From assembly GCF_003259675.1 (NCBI RefSeq), contig NZ_PZJG01000003.1, forward strand, positions 124,001 to 188,000: a stretch of DNA of 64,000 nucleotides, read 5' to 3'. Shown piece after piece: positions 25,487 to 35,431 of the stretch (position 1 is the stretch's first letter; the number at the start of each line of letters is the position of its first letter). The notes under the pieces were generated by a model, which had not been told where the DNA came from, did no database searches, and saw only the letters and a list, made by a program, of their open reading frames with translations. A program made the translations under genes and the position numbers. The stretch comes from Macrococcoides bohemicum. GTDB lineage: Bacteria; Bacillota; Bacilli; Staphylococcales; Staphylococcaceae.

Positions 25487-27108
25487 TGCGCTATATTTCA
25501 AAAATGACAAGAAAATCACTTATCATCGCTATTATCATAGGAACGATTGGTGGCCTCACTGCAATCGGTATGTTCAGTCTTAGCGGACTGATGTTGTCTA
25601 AAAGTGCGTATGAAGTACCGCTTTATACTTTGATCACATTAGTTGCCACTATTAAATTATTTGGTGTCGTACGTGCGATCTGTAAATATTTCGAACGATT
25701 AATAAGTCATGATGCTACATTTGAAATGTTAAAAGATGTCCGTGTAACCACTGTACGTCATCTACTCGACAACTTTATAACAATTCACTCAAAGTATCAT
25801 TTATCTACACTGTTAAATCGTACTGTAAATGATGTTGAGAAACTACAGAATCTTCTACTCAGAGTCATTTATCCGCCTGTCATCGCTATGATTACTACAG
25901 TAATTGTAACTTGTATTTATGCTCAGTATAGTATATATGCGGTTATGGTATTATTTATTGCAATGTTGCTATTAACAGTCTTACTACCGACATTGATTAC
26001 GCGATTTCTAAAAAGGATAGTGAATAAAAAAATAGAAGCGACAAATCAATTTGAGCATCACCTTTTAGATTATCATCTAGCACAGGAAGCACTTACAGTA
26101 TTTGATAAAACAAATAACTATCAGCAACAGCTAGTGCAAAAACAACGCGATATGCAAAAAGCAATTAAGAAAGAACATAGTGTCATCATTCTGTATGATT
26201 TTTTATTAAACCTCATCGCGATGATTGCAATATTTTTAGTAATATATTTAATGATGTTTGATCCAACCCGAGATACAATGATGTATTTAAGTATCGTAAT
26301 GGTTGCCATAACACTTTTTGAAATGAGTATACCTATGATTCACTATCCATATCATAAAGTAGAAACTGACCAATCGATTAATCATCTTGATACATTAAAT
26401 GAACGCGTCCACTATCAAAATATAGAAGAAAAGGTTCATACAATTCAGCTGAAAGATGTAACCGTCGATCAACGGCTTTCAAATATTAATATGACTGTTC
26501 ATCAAGGTGAATTTGTGGGTATAGCTGGGCAAAGTGGTGCAGGTAAATCGACTTTATTAAAAACTATTCTTGGATTAGAACAATTGAAAGGTAACTATTT
26601 ATTAAATGGCAAGAAGATAATAACACCGGCTAATCTTTTACAGATGTTTAATGTAATGGAACAGCATAACCATTTCATCAATGGAACTGTTGCAGAAAAT
26701 ATGTTTGTAGATGTAAATCCTCATCAGTTAAATCAGCTTTTAGAGCAATTTCAGTTGCCGTTTAACAGTGAAACAGTGATTCATTCATTTGGTGAGAATT
26801 TATCTGGAGGAGAAAAGAAACGATTACATTTTATACGCATGATTTTACGCAATAAGGATGTATGGATAATGGACGAACCATTTAATGGTGTCGATAAAGC
26901 GAATCAGAAGATAATGCTTGATTATTTAAATCAATTACAGTCGACAACAATTATAATGGTTTCTCATGATTTATCGGTATTTAATCATTGTAATCAGCTT
27001 TATCTTATAGAAGATGGTCAAATGATTGAAAAGGGTCCAGGGTCTTTATTATACAATCAAAATTCAAGATTTTATCAGTTGCTACAGAAACAATTATTAT
27101 TAGTATAA
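25486..27108 (+). CDS. cydC: CydC-like ABC exporter subunit (permease-ATPase)
   Basis: The 540-residue partner has a membrane domain (~1-290) and an ATPase domain with Walker A GQSGAGKST (~348), signature LSGGEKKR and Walker B VWIMDEPFNGVD. The GTG start overlaps the stop of the CydD-like gene by one base (TAGTG), with GAGGTG upstream, so the two subunits are made in equal amounts. No clear terminator is visible in the 125 bases before the DegV gene. Confidence 0.8.
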   Translation: MRYISKMTRKSLIIAIIIGTIGGLTAIGMFSLSGLMLSKSAYEVPLYTLITLVATIKLFGVVRAICKYFERLISHDATFEMLKDVRVTTVRHLLDNFITIHSKYHLSTLLNRTVNDVEKLQNLLLRVIYPPVIAMITTVIVTCIYAQYSIYAVMVLFIAMLLLTVLLPTLITRFLKRIVNKKIEATNQFEHHLLDYHLAQEALTVFDKTNNYQQQLVQKQRDMQKAIKKEHSVIILYDFLLNLIAMIAIFLVIYLMMFDPTRDTMMYLSIVMVAITLFEMSIPMIHYPYHKVETDQSINHLDTLNERVHYQNIEEKVHTIQLKDVTVDQRLSNINMTVHQGEFVGIAGQSGAGKSTLLKTILGLEQLKGNYLLNGKKIITPANLLQMFNVMEQHNHFINGTVAENMFVDVNPHQLNQLLEQFQLPFNSETVIHSFGENLSGGEKKRLHFIRMILRNKDVWIMDEPFNGVDKANQKIMLDYLNQLQSTTIIMVSHDLSVFNHCNQLYLIEDGQMIEKGPGSLLYNQNSRFYQLLQKQLLLV

Positions 27109-27233
27109 AATAAAATAATGATAATAACCTTATTCACAACCTCAATTAAAACTTTTAAATTAAACTATTGTTATATAAATTAAATATTTGAATCATTTTA
27201 TGATATGATGAAATAAATAAAAGGAGGTACACG

Positions 27234-28070
27234 ATGAATAAGATTGCATGGGTTACAGATACGGCATCAGGCTGTATAATAGGTGAGAAAGATACATTTG
27301 TAGTGCCGATGGGCGTTATTTTGAACGAAAAACATTATCAGGATCAGGCAGAATTGTCTGTAGAAGAATTTTACACATTGCTAAAAGAATATGGTGATGG
27401 TGCAAAAACAACACAACCAAATTTTCAGGCGATTCACGATGTTTATGAAGAAATTGAAAAGTTAGGTTATACACATGTCATCGCAGTACATCCTTCTAGT
27501 AAACTCACTGGGTCATTTCAAAGTTCAGTTATAGCAAGCCAGGAAGTAAATATTACATCAGCAGTAATTGATAGTAAAATTGGTAGTTATCCGATGAAAG
27601 CAATGATTGAATCTGGTAAACAGATGAATGCTGAAGGTAAGTCGTTCGAAGAGATCGTAGAAACTTTAAAAAGTTATGCTAAAGATGCAGTATTAATATT
27701 AAATCCAAAAAATTTAGATCAAATGAAGAAAAGTGGTCGAGTGTCAAGAACACAAAGTTTTATGGCGGGATTATTAAATATTCATTTAGTATTACAATTT
27801 GAAGATGGCAGTATATATCCAGTTGATAAAGTAAGAACAAAGAAAAAAGTAGTAGATGCAGTAAAAAAGCAGGTTGAGAAAAACCTTACTGAATTTAAAC
27901 CGAAAGAAATTTGTGTTGTATATGGTGGCGACAAAGAAGAAGCAAATATTTATATCGATTGGTTAAAAGAAGACTATCCTGAAATTAATATCGTCAGTGA
28001 AATATTAGTACCTGTAGCAGGTGTACATCTAGGATATGGTACAATTGGTATCTCATGGATTAAACGATAA
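27234..28070 (+). CDS. DegV family fatty-acid-binding protein (FakB type)
   Basis: The 278-residue protein has the DegV features: VTDTASG near the start, TTQPN (~residues 60-64), HPSSKLTGSFQSS (~87-99) and the lipid-pocket region SGRVSRTQSF. FakB proteins bind a fatty acid and present it to the kinase FakA, feeding exogenous fatty acids into phospholipid. Which fatty acid this one binds is not readable. AAAGGAGG precedes the ATG. It is monocistronic, convergent with mgrA. Confidence 0.85.
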   Translation: MNKIAWVTDTASGCIIGEKDTFVVPMGVILNEKHYQDQAELSVEEFYTLLKEYGDGAKTTQPNFQAIHDVYEEIEKLGYTHVIAVHPSSKLTGSFQSSVIASQEVNITSAVIDSKIGSYPMKAMIESGKQMNAEGKSFEEIVETLKSYAKDAVLILNPKNLDQMKKSGRVSRTQSFMAGLLNIHLVLQFEDGSIYPVDKVRTKKKVVDAVKKQVEKNLTEFKPKEICVVYGGDKEEANIYIDWLKEDYPEINIVSEILVPVAGVHLGYGTIGISWIKR

Positions 28071-28074
28071 TAAA

Positions 28075-28109
28075 ATACCGAACACAAACTATAAGTTTGT
28101 GTTCGGTAT
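28075..28109. terminator. Bidirectional terminator between degV and mgrA
   Basis: ATACCGAACACAAACT and AGTTTGTGTTCGGTAT form a perfect 16-bp stem with a 3-base loop. Confidence 0.88.
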
Positions 28110-28115
28110 ATTCAT

Positions 28116-28553
28116 TTATTCTTGTTCTCGTAAGCTGTGGATTAATTTATTCAGCATCTTACCGAATTCATTATATTCATCATCAGTAAATTGAGAAGCT
28201 TCTTTTAATATATCTGTAGCACCTTCAAGGTGTGATTGAATTTCTTTGCTTTTATCTGTTAGATGAACAAATACTTCCCGTTGATCTAATTCTGAACGTA
28301 CACGCATAATTAAACCATTCGTTTCCATACGTTTTAGTAACGGTGAGATTGTACCTGTATCTAACGAAAGTTCAGTAACTAATTTTTTAACGTTAACTGG
28401 AGAAGATGTCCAGAGTATTTGTAAAACAAGATACTGTGGGTATGTTAGGTTATACTGCTTAAAGATCTTGTTGGAATAATATCGGTTTACTTGTCTTTGC
28501 GCGTTGTATAAGCTGAAACAAAGCTGATTGTCTAGCTTGAAATGTTCTGCCAT
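28116..28553 (-). CDS. mgrA: Global regulator MgrA (MarR family, redox sensing)
   Basis: The 145-residue protein is nearly the length of S. aureus MgrA (147) and carries the same N-terminal block [19 protein letters not shown], with the single redox cysteine at position 12, plus [27 protein letters not shown] (recognition helix) and [16 protein letters not shown] (wing). In S. aureus MgrA controls autolysis, efflux pumps, capsule and surface proteins, and oxidation of Cys12 releases it from DNA. AGGAGG lies 7 bases before the ATG. The 236-base region upstream, towards 28790, is AT-rich; I saw no clear operator there. Confidence 0.95.
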   Translation of the reverse strand: MAEHFKLDNQLCFSLYNAQRQVNRYYSNKIFKQYNLTYPQYLVLQILWTSSPVNVKKLVTELSLDTGTISPLLKRMETNGLIMRVRSELDQREVFVHLTDKSKEIQSHLEGATDILKEASQFTDDEYNEFGKMLNKLIHSLREQE

Positions 28554-28804
28554 TTTGTGCCTCCTATATATGTATGCTAAACAATTAATGTCATGTAAAG
28601 GTATACAATTTAATAACAGTATACGCTATAAACACGAAATAAACTAATTTGTTCTTAATTAACATATTATATTTACAAATATTTTTCAAGCTAATTTACA
28701 ATCTTTTTGTATGTAAATTGTTAATAAATTCAAAGGTATATACTTATTACATAAATAAGTCGTTAAATACAATACATATTATTTAAATAATGGAGATGAA
28801 TAAT

Positions 28805-29713
28805 TTGAATCATGAAAGAAAAATGAATATTTTAATTGTAAGTGGATTTTTGGGAAGCGGAAAAACTACGTTACTTGCGCAAATCATAAAAAAGAATCAA
28901 AACAAAAAAATCGCTATCCTTATGAATGAATTAGGTGGTTTTAATATTGATTCTAAAATTCTTGGTGAGGAAACACCATATAATGAGTTATTAAATGGAT
29001 GCATATGCTGTGATCTTAAAAGTGATGTTGCAATACAAATTAATGACCTATATCATCGTCATCATCCTGAACTTATAATTATAGAAGCAACAGGAGTGGC
29101 TCATCCTGTAGAAATTTATGATGCATGTACCGAACCAACAGTTATTAAAATTGCACATGTTTTAAATATAACAACGATTCTGGATTGCTCAAGATTTTTG
29201 GATCGCAATAAATTTTCTTATACTGTGAAACATTTAATGGAAGAACAAGTGAAATATGCACATATTGTCATATTAAATAAGATGGATTTAGTCACTGAAG
29301 TTGAGCAGCAAAAAATTGTTCAACAAGTAACAGACCTAAATCCAAAAGCAAAGCAGATACAAACTACATATTGTGTGTTAGACACAGCACAGCTTGAATA
29401 TTATGGTGCTCATATTGAAGAACATAACCATATGCATCATGGTATACAATCAATCGTATATGAGTTTAGTGGAGCAGTTGATGCACGACAATTCGTAGAG
29501 TGGCTTAGAACTTTACCGGATGAAATTCTTCGTATTAAAGGATTTATTAAATTTAGAGAAAATCCTACACAGGTTGTGCTCTTCCAATATGCATATGGTA
29601 TACCTCAATATGAAGAAGAAATAATGAATCTTCCATTAAAGTTAGTCATTATCGGTGAACAATTAAATAAAGAAAAATTATTAAATCAATTAGATTTACT
29701 ACAATTCGGATAA
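28805..29713 (+). CDS. CobW/COG0523 family metal-chaperone GTPase
   Basis: The protein has a G3E-type GTPase domain: Walker A SGFLGSGKTTLL, the metal-binding motif GCICCDL (CxCC), IIEATGVAHP and NKMD for base recognition, followed by a CobW C-terminal domain. COG0523 proteins deliver zinc or other metals to client enzymes. Histidines in HIEEHNHMHHG (mid-protein) add a likely metal site. The start is uncertain: a TTG at 28805 has GGAG 9 bases upstream, while the ATG at 28790 has no SD. I saw no convincing Zur box upstream. A broken aldo/keto reductase gene follows after 18 bases. Confidence 0.85.
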   Translation: MNHERKMNILIVSGFLGSGKTTLLAQIIKKNQNKKIAILMNELGGFNIDSKILGEETPYNELLNGCICCDLKSDVAIQINDLYHRHHPELIIIEATGVAHPVEIYDACTEPTVIKIAHVLNITTILDCSRFLDRNKFSYTVKHLMEEQVKYAHIVILNKMDLVTEVEQQKIVQQVTDLNPKAKQIQTTYCVLDTAQLEYYGAHIEEHNHMHHGIQSIVYEFSGAVDARQFVEWLRTLPDEILRIKGFIKFRENPTQVVLFQYAYGIPQYEEEIMNLPLKLVIIGEQLNKEKLLNQLDLLQFG

Positions 29714-29731
29714 AAGACGGAGGAGTACGTT

Positions 29732-30598
29732 ATGGAAATGTCTAAAGTAGTTCAGGGATTTTGGAGATTGAATACATAGCAATATAATAAGGAAGCATTA
29801 AATAGATATTTACATGAGCTCATTGACATAGGCGTAACAACGATGGATCACGCTGACATTTATGGTGATTATACTTGCGAAACGATATTTGGAGATGCGT
29901 TGAGCTTAACACCAGAACTAAGAAAGAAAATGCAGATTGTTACGAAATGCGGGATTGTGTTACGTTCAAAGACAATGCCACAATTTGATTTTCATAAATA
30001 TGACTATAGTAAAGCACATATTGAAGCATCTGTTGAAAGAAGTTTGAAAGAGCTTAAGGTGGATGAAATTGATCTATTGTTACTACATCGCCCTTCTCCT
30101 TTACTTGATGCTGAAGTTGTGGCTGGAACTTTAAAGCAGTTACAGCAAAAAGGTTATGTGAAACAATTTGGTGTCTCAAATTTTAAAGCACATCAGTTTG
30201 ACCGCTTAAATCAAGCAATGCAGCATGAAGGATTATCGCTTGATTATAATCAGATTGAATTGTCACCGCTGAATCTTGAAAATATTGAAGATGGCACATT
30301 AGAAACGATGAAGACAAAGCAAGTTGATATTATGGCTTGGAGCCCACTAGCAGGTGGAAAAATATTTGAAACCGGAAAAGTTCAGACTGTAATAAATGGT
30401 ATTGCAAATCAATACAACACAACAGTTGATGATATTGCATATCGTTTCATAAATCATTTGCCATACAATATACATCCGATTGTCGGTTCACACAGTTTAG
30501 AACGTACGAAGGTGGCTTTACATGCGCAAAATCACAGTCTGACTGATAATGAATGGTTTATGATATATACTGCTGCACTAGGCAGAGATATTCTGTAA
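29732..30598 (+). pseudogene. Aldo/keto reductase interrupted by an in-frame stop
   Basis: A good start (GGAGG, ATG at 29732) opens MEMSKVVQGFWRLNT and then hits TAG at 29777-29779. The same frame continues without further stops to 30598 as QYNKEALNRYLHELIDIGVTTMDHADIYGDY and the rest of a YdhF-type (COG4989) oxidoreductase, including VTKCGI, LHRPSP and GVSNFKAHQFD. The TAG sits where related proteins usually have Trp, so a TGG to TAG change explains it. The interruption removes the first beta strand unless an internal ATG (29843) or readthrough is used. Everything else is intact, so the mutation looks recent or could be a sequencing error. Confidence 0.85.
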
Positions 30599-30623
30599 AT
30601 TTAATATACAAGGCGTAAATTAT

Positions 30624-30655
30624 GTATGTTGTTTAACTGACAACATACGTTTTTT
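30624..30655 (+). terminator. Terminator after the aldo/keto reductase pseudogene
   Basis: GTATGTTG and CAACATAC form an 8-bp stem with a 9-base loop, followed by GTTTTTTT. Confidence 0.8.
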
Positions 30656-30737
30656 TATATTTATTAATAAACAATGACCGTTTTATGACGTTTTTAAAGA
30701 AAATTAAATTACTGTGAATGTTTTTGGATGAAAAAGA

Positions 30738-30766
30738 TTGACTTTGATGTTTGGATAAATTAAGAT
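30738..30766 (+). promoter_or_regulatory. Promoter of fruRKA
   Basis: TTGACT (30738-30743) and TAAGAT (30761-30766) are 17 bases apart, 27 bases before the GTG start of fruR. The operator of FruR is probably around it, but I could not define it. Confidence 0.65.
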
Positions 30767-30792
30767 ATGAGTGTATTCAGGGAGGGATGACC

Positions 30793-31530
30793 GTGCTAAC
30801 GATTAAAAGACATGAAACCATCCTTAATCTATTAGAGGCACATGATGTGATATCACTACAGTTACTGATGGACGTTACTTCAAGTAGTGAATCAACGATT
30901 CGCAGAGATTTATCTACATTAGAAGATGAAGGCAAACTTATTCGTGTCCATGGTGGTGCGAAGAAAATCACTGAGAAACATAGGGATATTGCATTTTCAG
31001 TCAAATCTAACACTAAAGTAGAAGAGAAAAATGAAATTGCAAAGATTGCTGCATTACAAATCAAAGATCATGATTGTATCTATTTAGATGCTGGTAGTTC
31101 TACACTTGCGATGATTCCATATTTAACACAGCAACATATCACAGTTGTTACGAATGGTGCAACACATGTTCCGCAGCTTGTTGATAAAGGGATCGAGGTT
31201 TATATGATCGGTGGATTTATTAAAAAAGATACATATGCATCTATTGGTGTTCAGGCAATTGAAAATTTAAAGCAATTCAGATTTGATAAAGCTTTTATGG
31301 GAGCAAACGGAATCCACATGCAACATGGATTAACTACACCGGATATTGAAGAAGCTTATATAAAACAATTTGCAGTGGAAATTTCACAGAAATCATTTTT
31401 TCTTATTGATGACTCAAAATTTGATGAATATACATTTGCTAAAATTTGCGATCTTGAAAAAGGAAAAACAATGATTATTACAAATGCTCAAAACGATAAG
31501 GCAAAGCCATTTGAAAAATACTTAATTTAA
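30793..31530 (+). CDS. fruR: DeoR-family repressor of the fructose operon
   Basis: The 245-residue protein has the DeoR helix-turn-helix at the N-terminus (LLMDVTSSSESTIRRDLSTLEDEGKLIRVHGGA) and a sugar-phosphate-binding domain (YLDAGSSTLAMIPYL...VVTNGATHV). FruR represses fruRKA and is released by fructose 1-phosphate. The start is the GTG at 30793 (LTIKRHETIL) because GGAGGG lies 6 bases upstream. The gene is 10 bases ahead of fruK and shares the promoter at 30738, so it probably controls its own operon. Confidence 0.92.
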   Translation: MLTIKRHETILNLLEAHDVISLQLLMDVTSSSESTIRRDLSTLEDEGKLIRVHGGAKKITEKHRDIAFSVKSNTKVEEKNEIAKIAALQIKDHDCIYLDAGSSTLAMIPYLTQQHITVVTNGATHVPQLVDKGIEVYMIGGFIKKDTYASIGVQAIENLKQFRFDKAFMGANGIHMQHGLTTPDIEEAYIKQFAVEISQKSFFLIDDSKFDEYTFAKICDLEKGKTMIITNAQNDKAKPFEKYLI

Positions 31531-31540
31531 AGGAGCACAT

Positions 31541-32461
31541 ATGATTTATACAATAACGTTAAACCCATCGATTGATTATGTCATGTTTACACAAGATTTT
31601 GATTTAGGTGGATTAAATCGTGCAACAACGACGCATAAGTTCGCAGGAGGAAAAGGAATCAATGTTTCGCGTGTATTAAAAGCACTTGATCAAACTTCCA
31701 CTGCACTAGGGTATATCGGAGGATTCCCTGGAGAATTTATTAAGAATGAACTTGAATCTGCAAACATTCACACTGACTTTATCCATGTAGAAGAAGATAC
31801 ACGTATTAACGTTAAGTTAAAAGGTGATACTGAAACAGAAATTAATGCTGCAGGGCCAGATATCAATGCAACAAATCTTGAAGCTTTACTGAATCAGATT
31901 AAAGCACTTTCATCAGAAGATTACGTCATAATTGCAGGATCTGTACCAAAGTCGATGCCAGATGATATTTATGCCACGATTGCTCAAGTTTGTGCAGAGA
32001 AAAATATTCCATTTGTCGTTGATGCAGAGAAATCATTACTTACCCAAACATTGATGTATCATCCGGAGTTCGTGAAACCTAATAAAGTAGAGTTAGAAGA
32101 AATGTTTAATCTTACTATAAAAGATAATAATGATACGATTCAGGCAGCACGTTTATTGATAAAACAAGGTGCAAAGTATGTACTCGTATCCTTAGGTGGA
32201 GAAGGTGCCGTACTTGTTACGGCTGATGCTTGTTATAAAGCAACAGTACCTAACGGTAAGGTCATCAATACAGTTGGATCAGGGGACTCAACAGTCGCAG
32301 GTATGGTTGCTGGCCTTGCACAAAATAAGTCAATAGAAGAAAGTTTCAGACAGGCAGTATCATGTGGCACAGCAACTGCATTTACAGAAGATTTGGCAAC
32401 AAGCGAGCAAATCGCTGCAATAATAAATAAAGTTAGTATTACAAAAATTGAAGGAAAATAG
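31541..32461 (+). CDS. fruK: 1-Phosphofructokinase (PfkB family)
   Basis: The 306-residue ribokinase-family enzyme phosphorylates fructose 1-phosphate to fructose 1,6-bisphosphate with ATP. It shows the N-terminal TLNPSIDYV, the substrate motif KFAGGKGINVSRVL (~residues 33-46) and the catalytic motif TVGSGDSTVAGMVAGL with the base Asp (~247-262). An SD (AAAGGAG) lies 5-6 bases before the ATG. It is the middle gene of fruRKA; its position between fruR and the fructose PTS gene separates it from the tagatose enzyme LacC. Confidence 0.94.
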   Translation: MIYTITLNPSIDYVMFTQDFDLGGLNRATTTHKFAGGKGINVSRVLKALDQTSTALGYIGGFPGEFIKNELESANIHTDFIHVEEDTRINVKLKGDTETEINAAGPDINATNLEALLNQIKALSSEDYVIIAGSVPKSMPDDIYATIAQVCAEKNIPFVVDAEKSLLTQTLMYHPEFVKPNKVELEEMFNLTIKDNNDTIQAARLLIKQGAKYVLVSLGGEGAVLVTADACYKATVPNGKVINTVGSGDSTVAGMVAGLAQNKSIEESFRQAVSCGTATAFTEDLATSEQIAAIINKVSITKIEGK

Positions 32462-32471
32462 GGGTGTAAAC

Positions 32472-34379
32472 ATGAGGATAACAGATTTATTAAAAGAATC
32501 TACGATTGCAATGGATCTATCGGCTACAACTAAAGATGGTGTTATCGATGAACTGGTTGATACACTTTATAATGCTGGTGTGTTAAATGATAAACAAGCA
32601 TATAAAGAAGCAATACATGCACGTGAAGCACAAAGTACAACAGGTGTCGGAGAAGGTGTGGCAATACCTCATGCTAAGACGGATGCAGTGGCTAAACCGG
32701 CAATTGGTTTTGGTAAATCAATTGAAGGTGTTGATTATGAATCACTTGATGGACAGCCCGCAACATTATTCTTTATGATTGCAGCGCCAGCCGGTGGAGC
32801 ACAAACACATCTAGATGCATTAGCTAAGTTATCAGGTATATTGATGAATGAAGAAGTACGTTCTCAGTTATTACATGCAAAGACAGCTGAAGAAGTATTA
32901 GAAATTATTGAACAAAATGACGAAGTAGAAACAAAAGAAGAAGTAGTATTAGCACCAACGGGCAATGCTACAAATGACAATTTAGTATTGGCAGTTACAG
33001 CTTGTCCAACAGGAATTGCGCATACGTATATGGCAGCAGATGCCCTTAAAAACCAGGCGAAGAAGATGGGTGTACCGATTAAAGTTGAGACCAATGGTTC
33101 TGGTGGGATAAAAAATCGTCTGACTGATGAAGAAATAGCACGTGCTAAAGGGATTATTGTAGCAGCAGACGTTAACGTTGAAACAAATCGTTTCCATGGT
33201 AAGAACGTTGTAATGGTACCTGTAGCAGATGGTATTAAACGACCTGAAGAGTTAATCAATATGGCGCAAGATGACTCGCGTCCTTTATTTGAAGCAAAAG
33301 GTGGACAAGCGAAATCAACAGGCAGCAAAGAGAAAAAAGGATTCTATAAACACTTAATGTCAGGTGTATCAAATATGTTACCGTTTGTTATTGCCGGTGG
33401 TATTTTGATTGCATTAAGTTTCTTCTGGGGTATTAAATCAGCAGATCCAAAACACGAAACATTCAATGCTTTTGCAGCACTGTTGAAAAATGATATAGGC
33501 GGTAATGCATTTACCTTAATGATTCCGATTCTAGCTGGATTCATTGCAATGAGTATTGCGGATCGCCCAGGATTAGCACCTGGTATGGTTGGAGGTATGA
33601 TGGCTGCAAGTGGTGGATCAGGATTTTTAGGCGCTCTTGTCGCTGGTTTTATGGCTGGTTACTTAATGATACTTATTAAAAAAGCATTTGATTGGTTACC
33701 ACAATCTTTAGACGGTATAAAACCAACATTGATTTACCCAGTATTTGGTGTATTAATTACAGGATTATTAATGAATTTTGTAGTTAACCCGCCAACTCGA
33801 TGGTTAAATGAAGCGATGACTAATGGTTTAAATGGATTAAGCGGTACGAATATTGTTATCCTAGGCTTGGTTTTAGGAGGTATGATGGCAATAGATATGG
33901 GTGGTCCTTTCAATAAAGCTGCTTATACTTTTGGTATTGCAGCATTAGAAGCTGGTAATAATGCACCAATAACAGCAGCAATGATTGGTGGTATGGTTCC
34001 ACCATTAGCTATTGCATTATCGATGATAATTTTTAAAAAGAAATTTACAAAAGTACAACGTGGTTCGATTGTTTCCAATACGGCTATGGGATTATCATTT
34101 ATTACTGAAGGTGCAATTCCTTTCGCAGCAGCTGATCCTGCGCGTGTTATTCCATCAATGATTGCTGGTAGTGCAACAGCAGGCGCACTCGCTATGGCAT
34201 TTGGATGTCGTGTACCAGCACCACATGGTGGTATCTTCGTAGTTGGATTAGATAAAGGTCACTGGCCAATGTTCTTATTAGCATTAGTAATTGGTGTTAT
34301 AGTTTCAGCAGTTCTTTATGGAATGCTTAAAAAGAAACCAACAGAAGCGGAATTAGAAGAAGAAGCAGAATTAGCATAA
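32472..34379 (+). CDS. fruA: PTS fructose transporter, EIIABC fusion
   Basis: The 635-residue protein carries all three PTS domains in the order A-B-C. IIA (~1-150) has the phosphorylated His in GVAIPHAKTDAV, IIB (~165-270) has the active Cys in VTACPTGIAHTYMAA, and IIC (~290-620) is a multi-pass permease with PNKAAYTFG-type and PRVIPSMIAGSA segments. It imports fructose as fructose 1-phosphate, which FruK then uses. The start at 32472 (MRITDLLKE) follows GGGGTG; the frame extending to 32448 overlaps fruK and lacks an SD. A strong terminator closes the operon at 34401-34439. Confidence 0.95.
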   Translation: MRITDLLKESTIAMDLSATTKDGVIDELVDTLYNAGVLNDKQAYKEAIHAREAQSTTGVGEGVAIPHAKTDAVAKPAIGFGKSIEGVDYESLDGQPATLFFMIAAPAGGAQTHLDALAKLSGILMNEEVRSQLLHAKTAEEVLEIIEQNDEVETKEEVVLAPTGNATNDNLVLAVTACPTGIAHTYMAADALKNQAKKMGVPIKVETNGSGGIKNRLTDEEIARAKGIIVAADVNVETNRFHGKNVVMVPVADGIKRPEELINMAQDDSRPLFEAKGGQAKSTGSKEKKGFYKHLMSGVSNMLPFVIAGGILIALSFFWGIKSADPKHETFNAFAALLKNDIGGNAFTLMIPILAGFIAMSIADRPGLAPGMVGGMMAASGGSGFLGALVAGFMAGYLMILIKKAFDWLPQSLDGIKPTLIYPVFGVLITGLLMNFVVNPPTRWLNEAMTNGLNGLSGTNIVILGLVLGGMMAIDMGGPFNKAAYTFGIAALEAGNNAPITAAMIGGMVPPLAIALSMIIFKKKFTKVQRGSIVSNTAMGLSFITEGAIPFAAADPARVIPSMIAGSATAGALAMAFGCRVPAPHGGIFVVGLDKGHWPMFLLALVIGVIVSAVLYGMLKKKPTEAELEEEAELA

Positions 34380-34400
34380 TTCATAAAAGTATTTTAATCA

Positions 34401-34439
34401 TCAAAAGAACACTTGAATATAACTCAAGTGTTCTTTTGA
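34401..34439 (+). terminator. Terminator of fruRKA
   Basis: TCAAAAGAACACTTGA and TCAAGTGTTCTTTTGA form a perfect 16-bp stem with a 7-base loop, followed by a TTT-rich tail. Confidence 0.85.
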
Positions 34440-34573
34440 TTTATAAAATTTTACGATATTTCCTGAGAAATATTGAAAACGATCACAAAAAAATATATAG
34501 AACCGTGGTATAATATAATTATATTGGGTATAATTTAATATTAATAATTAGAGCTATATAATTAAGAGAACGG

Positions 34574-35356
34574 ATGATTAACATGTTGTATTATAAAACT
34601 TATATAAAAGATGAATCAGCACCTTGGATAACTTTTATTCACGGGGCTGGTGGGAGTTCTACGATCTGGTTTAAACAAATCAGATACTTTCGCAAAGAAT
34701 ACAATATATTACTTGTAGATTTAAGAGGACACGGCAAGTCTACGGAAGTTGTATGGAAGAAGACAGATTCATTTAAGACGCTCGCTGCAGAGGTTATTGA
34801 AGTAATGGATGAATTACATATCGAAAGCACGCATATCATTGGGATGAGTCTTGGGACTATCGTTTCACAAACGATTGCTGATAAATATCCAGATCGTGTT
34901 CGTTCACTTGTATTAGGCGGAGCGATTATCAGCCTGGATGTGCGTACAAAGTTTTTGTTGATGATTGGTCGTATTTCAAAGAATTTTATTCCATACATGC
35001 TTTTATATAAACTTTTCGCTTATATTATTATGCCACGTAAAGAGCATGAGGAGTCTCGTCTTGCATTCATCAATGAAGCAAAGAAAATGAGTCAGAAGCA
35101 ATTTGTGAAATGGTTCAGTTTAACGCGACTTATCAATCCGTATTTAAGTCATTTACAAGTTTCGACGAAAAAGATTCCGACTCTTTTTTTAATGGGTGAC
35201 GAAGACTATTTATTTATTCCACCTGTGCAGAAGGTAGTTGATAACTATTCTAACTTCGATTTAGAAATAATAAAGCATTCTGGGCATGTTTGTAATATTG
35301 ACCAGCCAGATATTTTTAATGGCTTAAGTCAAAAATTTATCGCAACATATTCGTAA
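34574..35356 (+). CDS. Alpha/beta hydrolase
   Basis: The 260-residue protein has the full alpha/beta-hydrolase pattern: oxyanion-hole motif HGAGGSSTIW (~residues 24-33), nucleophile elbow GMSLGT (Ser ~98), acid in MGDEDYLFIP (~217) and catalytic His in HSGHVCNIDQP (~240). The substrate is unknown; a lipid or ester is likely. The SD is weak (AAGAGA upstream of the ATG; a second ATG at 34583 is an alternative start). It stands alone between terminators. Confidence 0.85.
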   Translation: MINMLYYKTYIKDESAPWITFIHGAGGSSTIWFKQIRYFRKEYNILLVDLRGHGKSTEVVWKKTDSFKTLAAEVIEVMDELHIESTHIIGMSLGTIVSQTIADKYPDRVRSLVLGGAIISLDVRTKFLLMIGRISKNFIPYMLLYKLFAYIIMPRKEHEESRLAFINEAKKMSQKQFVKWFSLTRLINPYLSHLQVSTKKIPTLFLMGDEDYLFIPPVQKVVDNYSNFDLEIIKHSGHVCNIDQPDIFNGLSQKFIATYS

Positions 35357-35363
35357 GGATTGT

Positions 35364-35395
35364 AATACTCCTCTTTAACACAAAGGAGTATTTTT
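35364..35395 (+). terminator. Terminator after the hydrolase gene
   Basis: AATACTCCT and AGGAGTATT form a 9-bp stem with an 11-base loop, followed by TTTGTGTT. Confidence 0.75.
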
Positions 35396-35431
35396 GTGTT
35401 AAAATAACTCTAGTCTTTCAATTTTTATCTC

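Noticed and set aside
28554-28789. Possible regulatory RNA or Zur box between mgrA and the CobW gene
   Set aside because: The region is AT-rich but shows no convincing dyad, promoter pair or small ORF.
32864-33328. 154-codon minus-strand frame inside fruA
   Set aside because: fruA has all three PTS domains on the plus strand; the antisense frame has no supporting signal.
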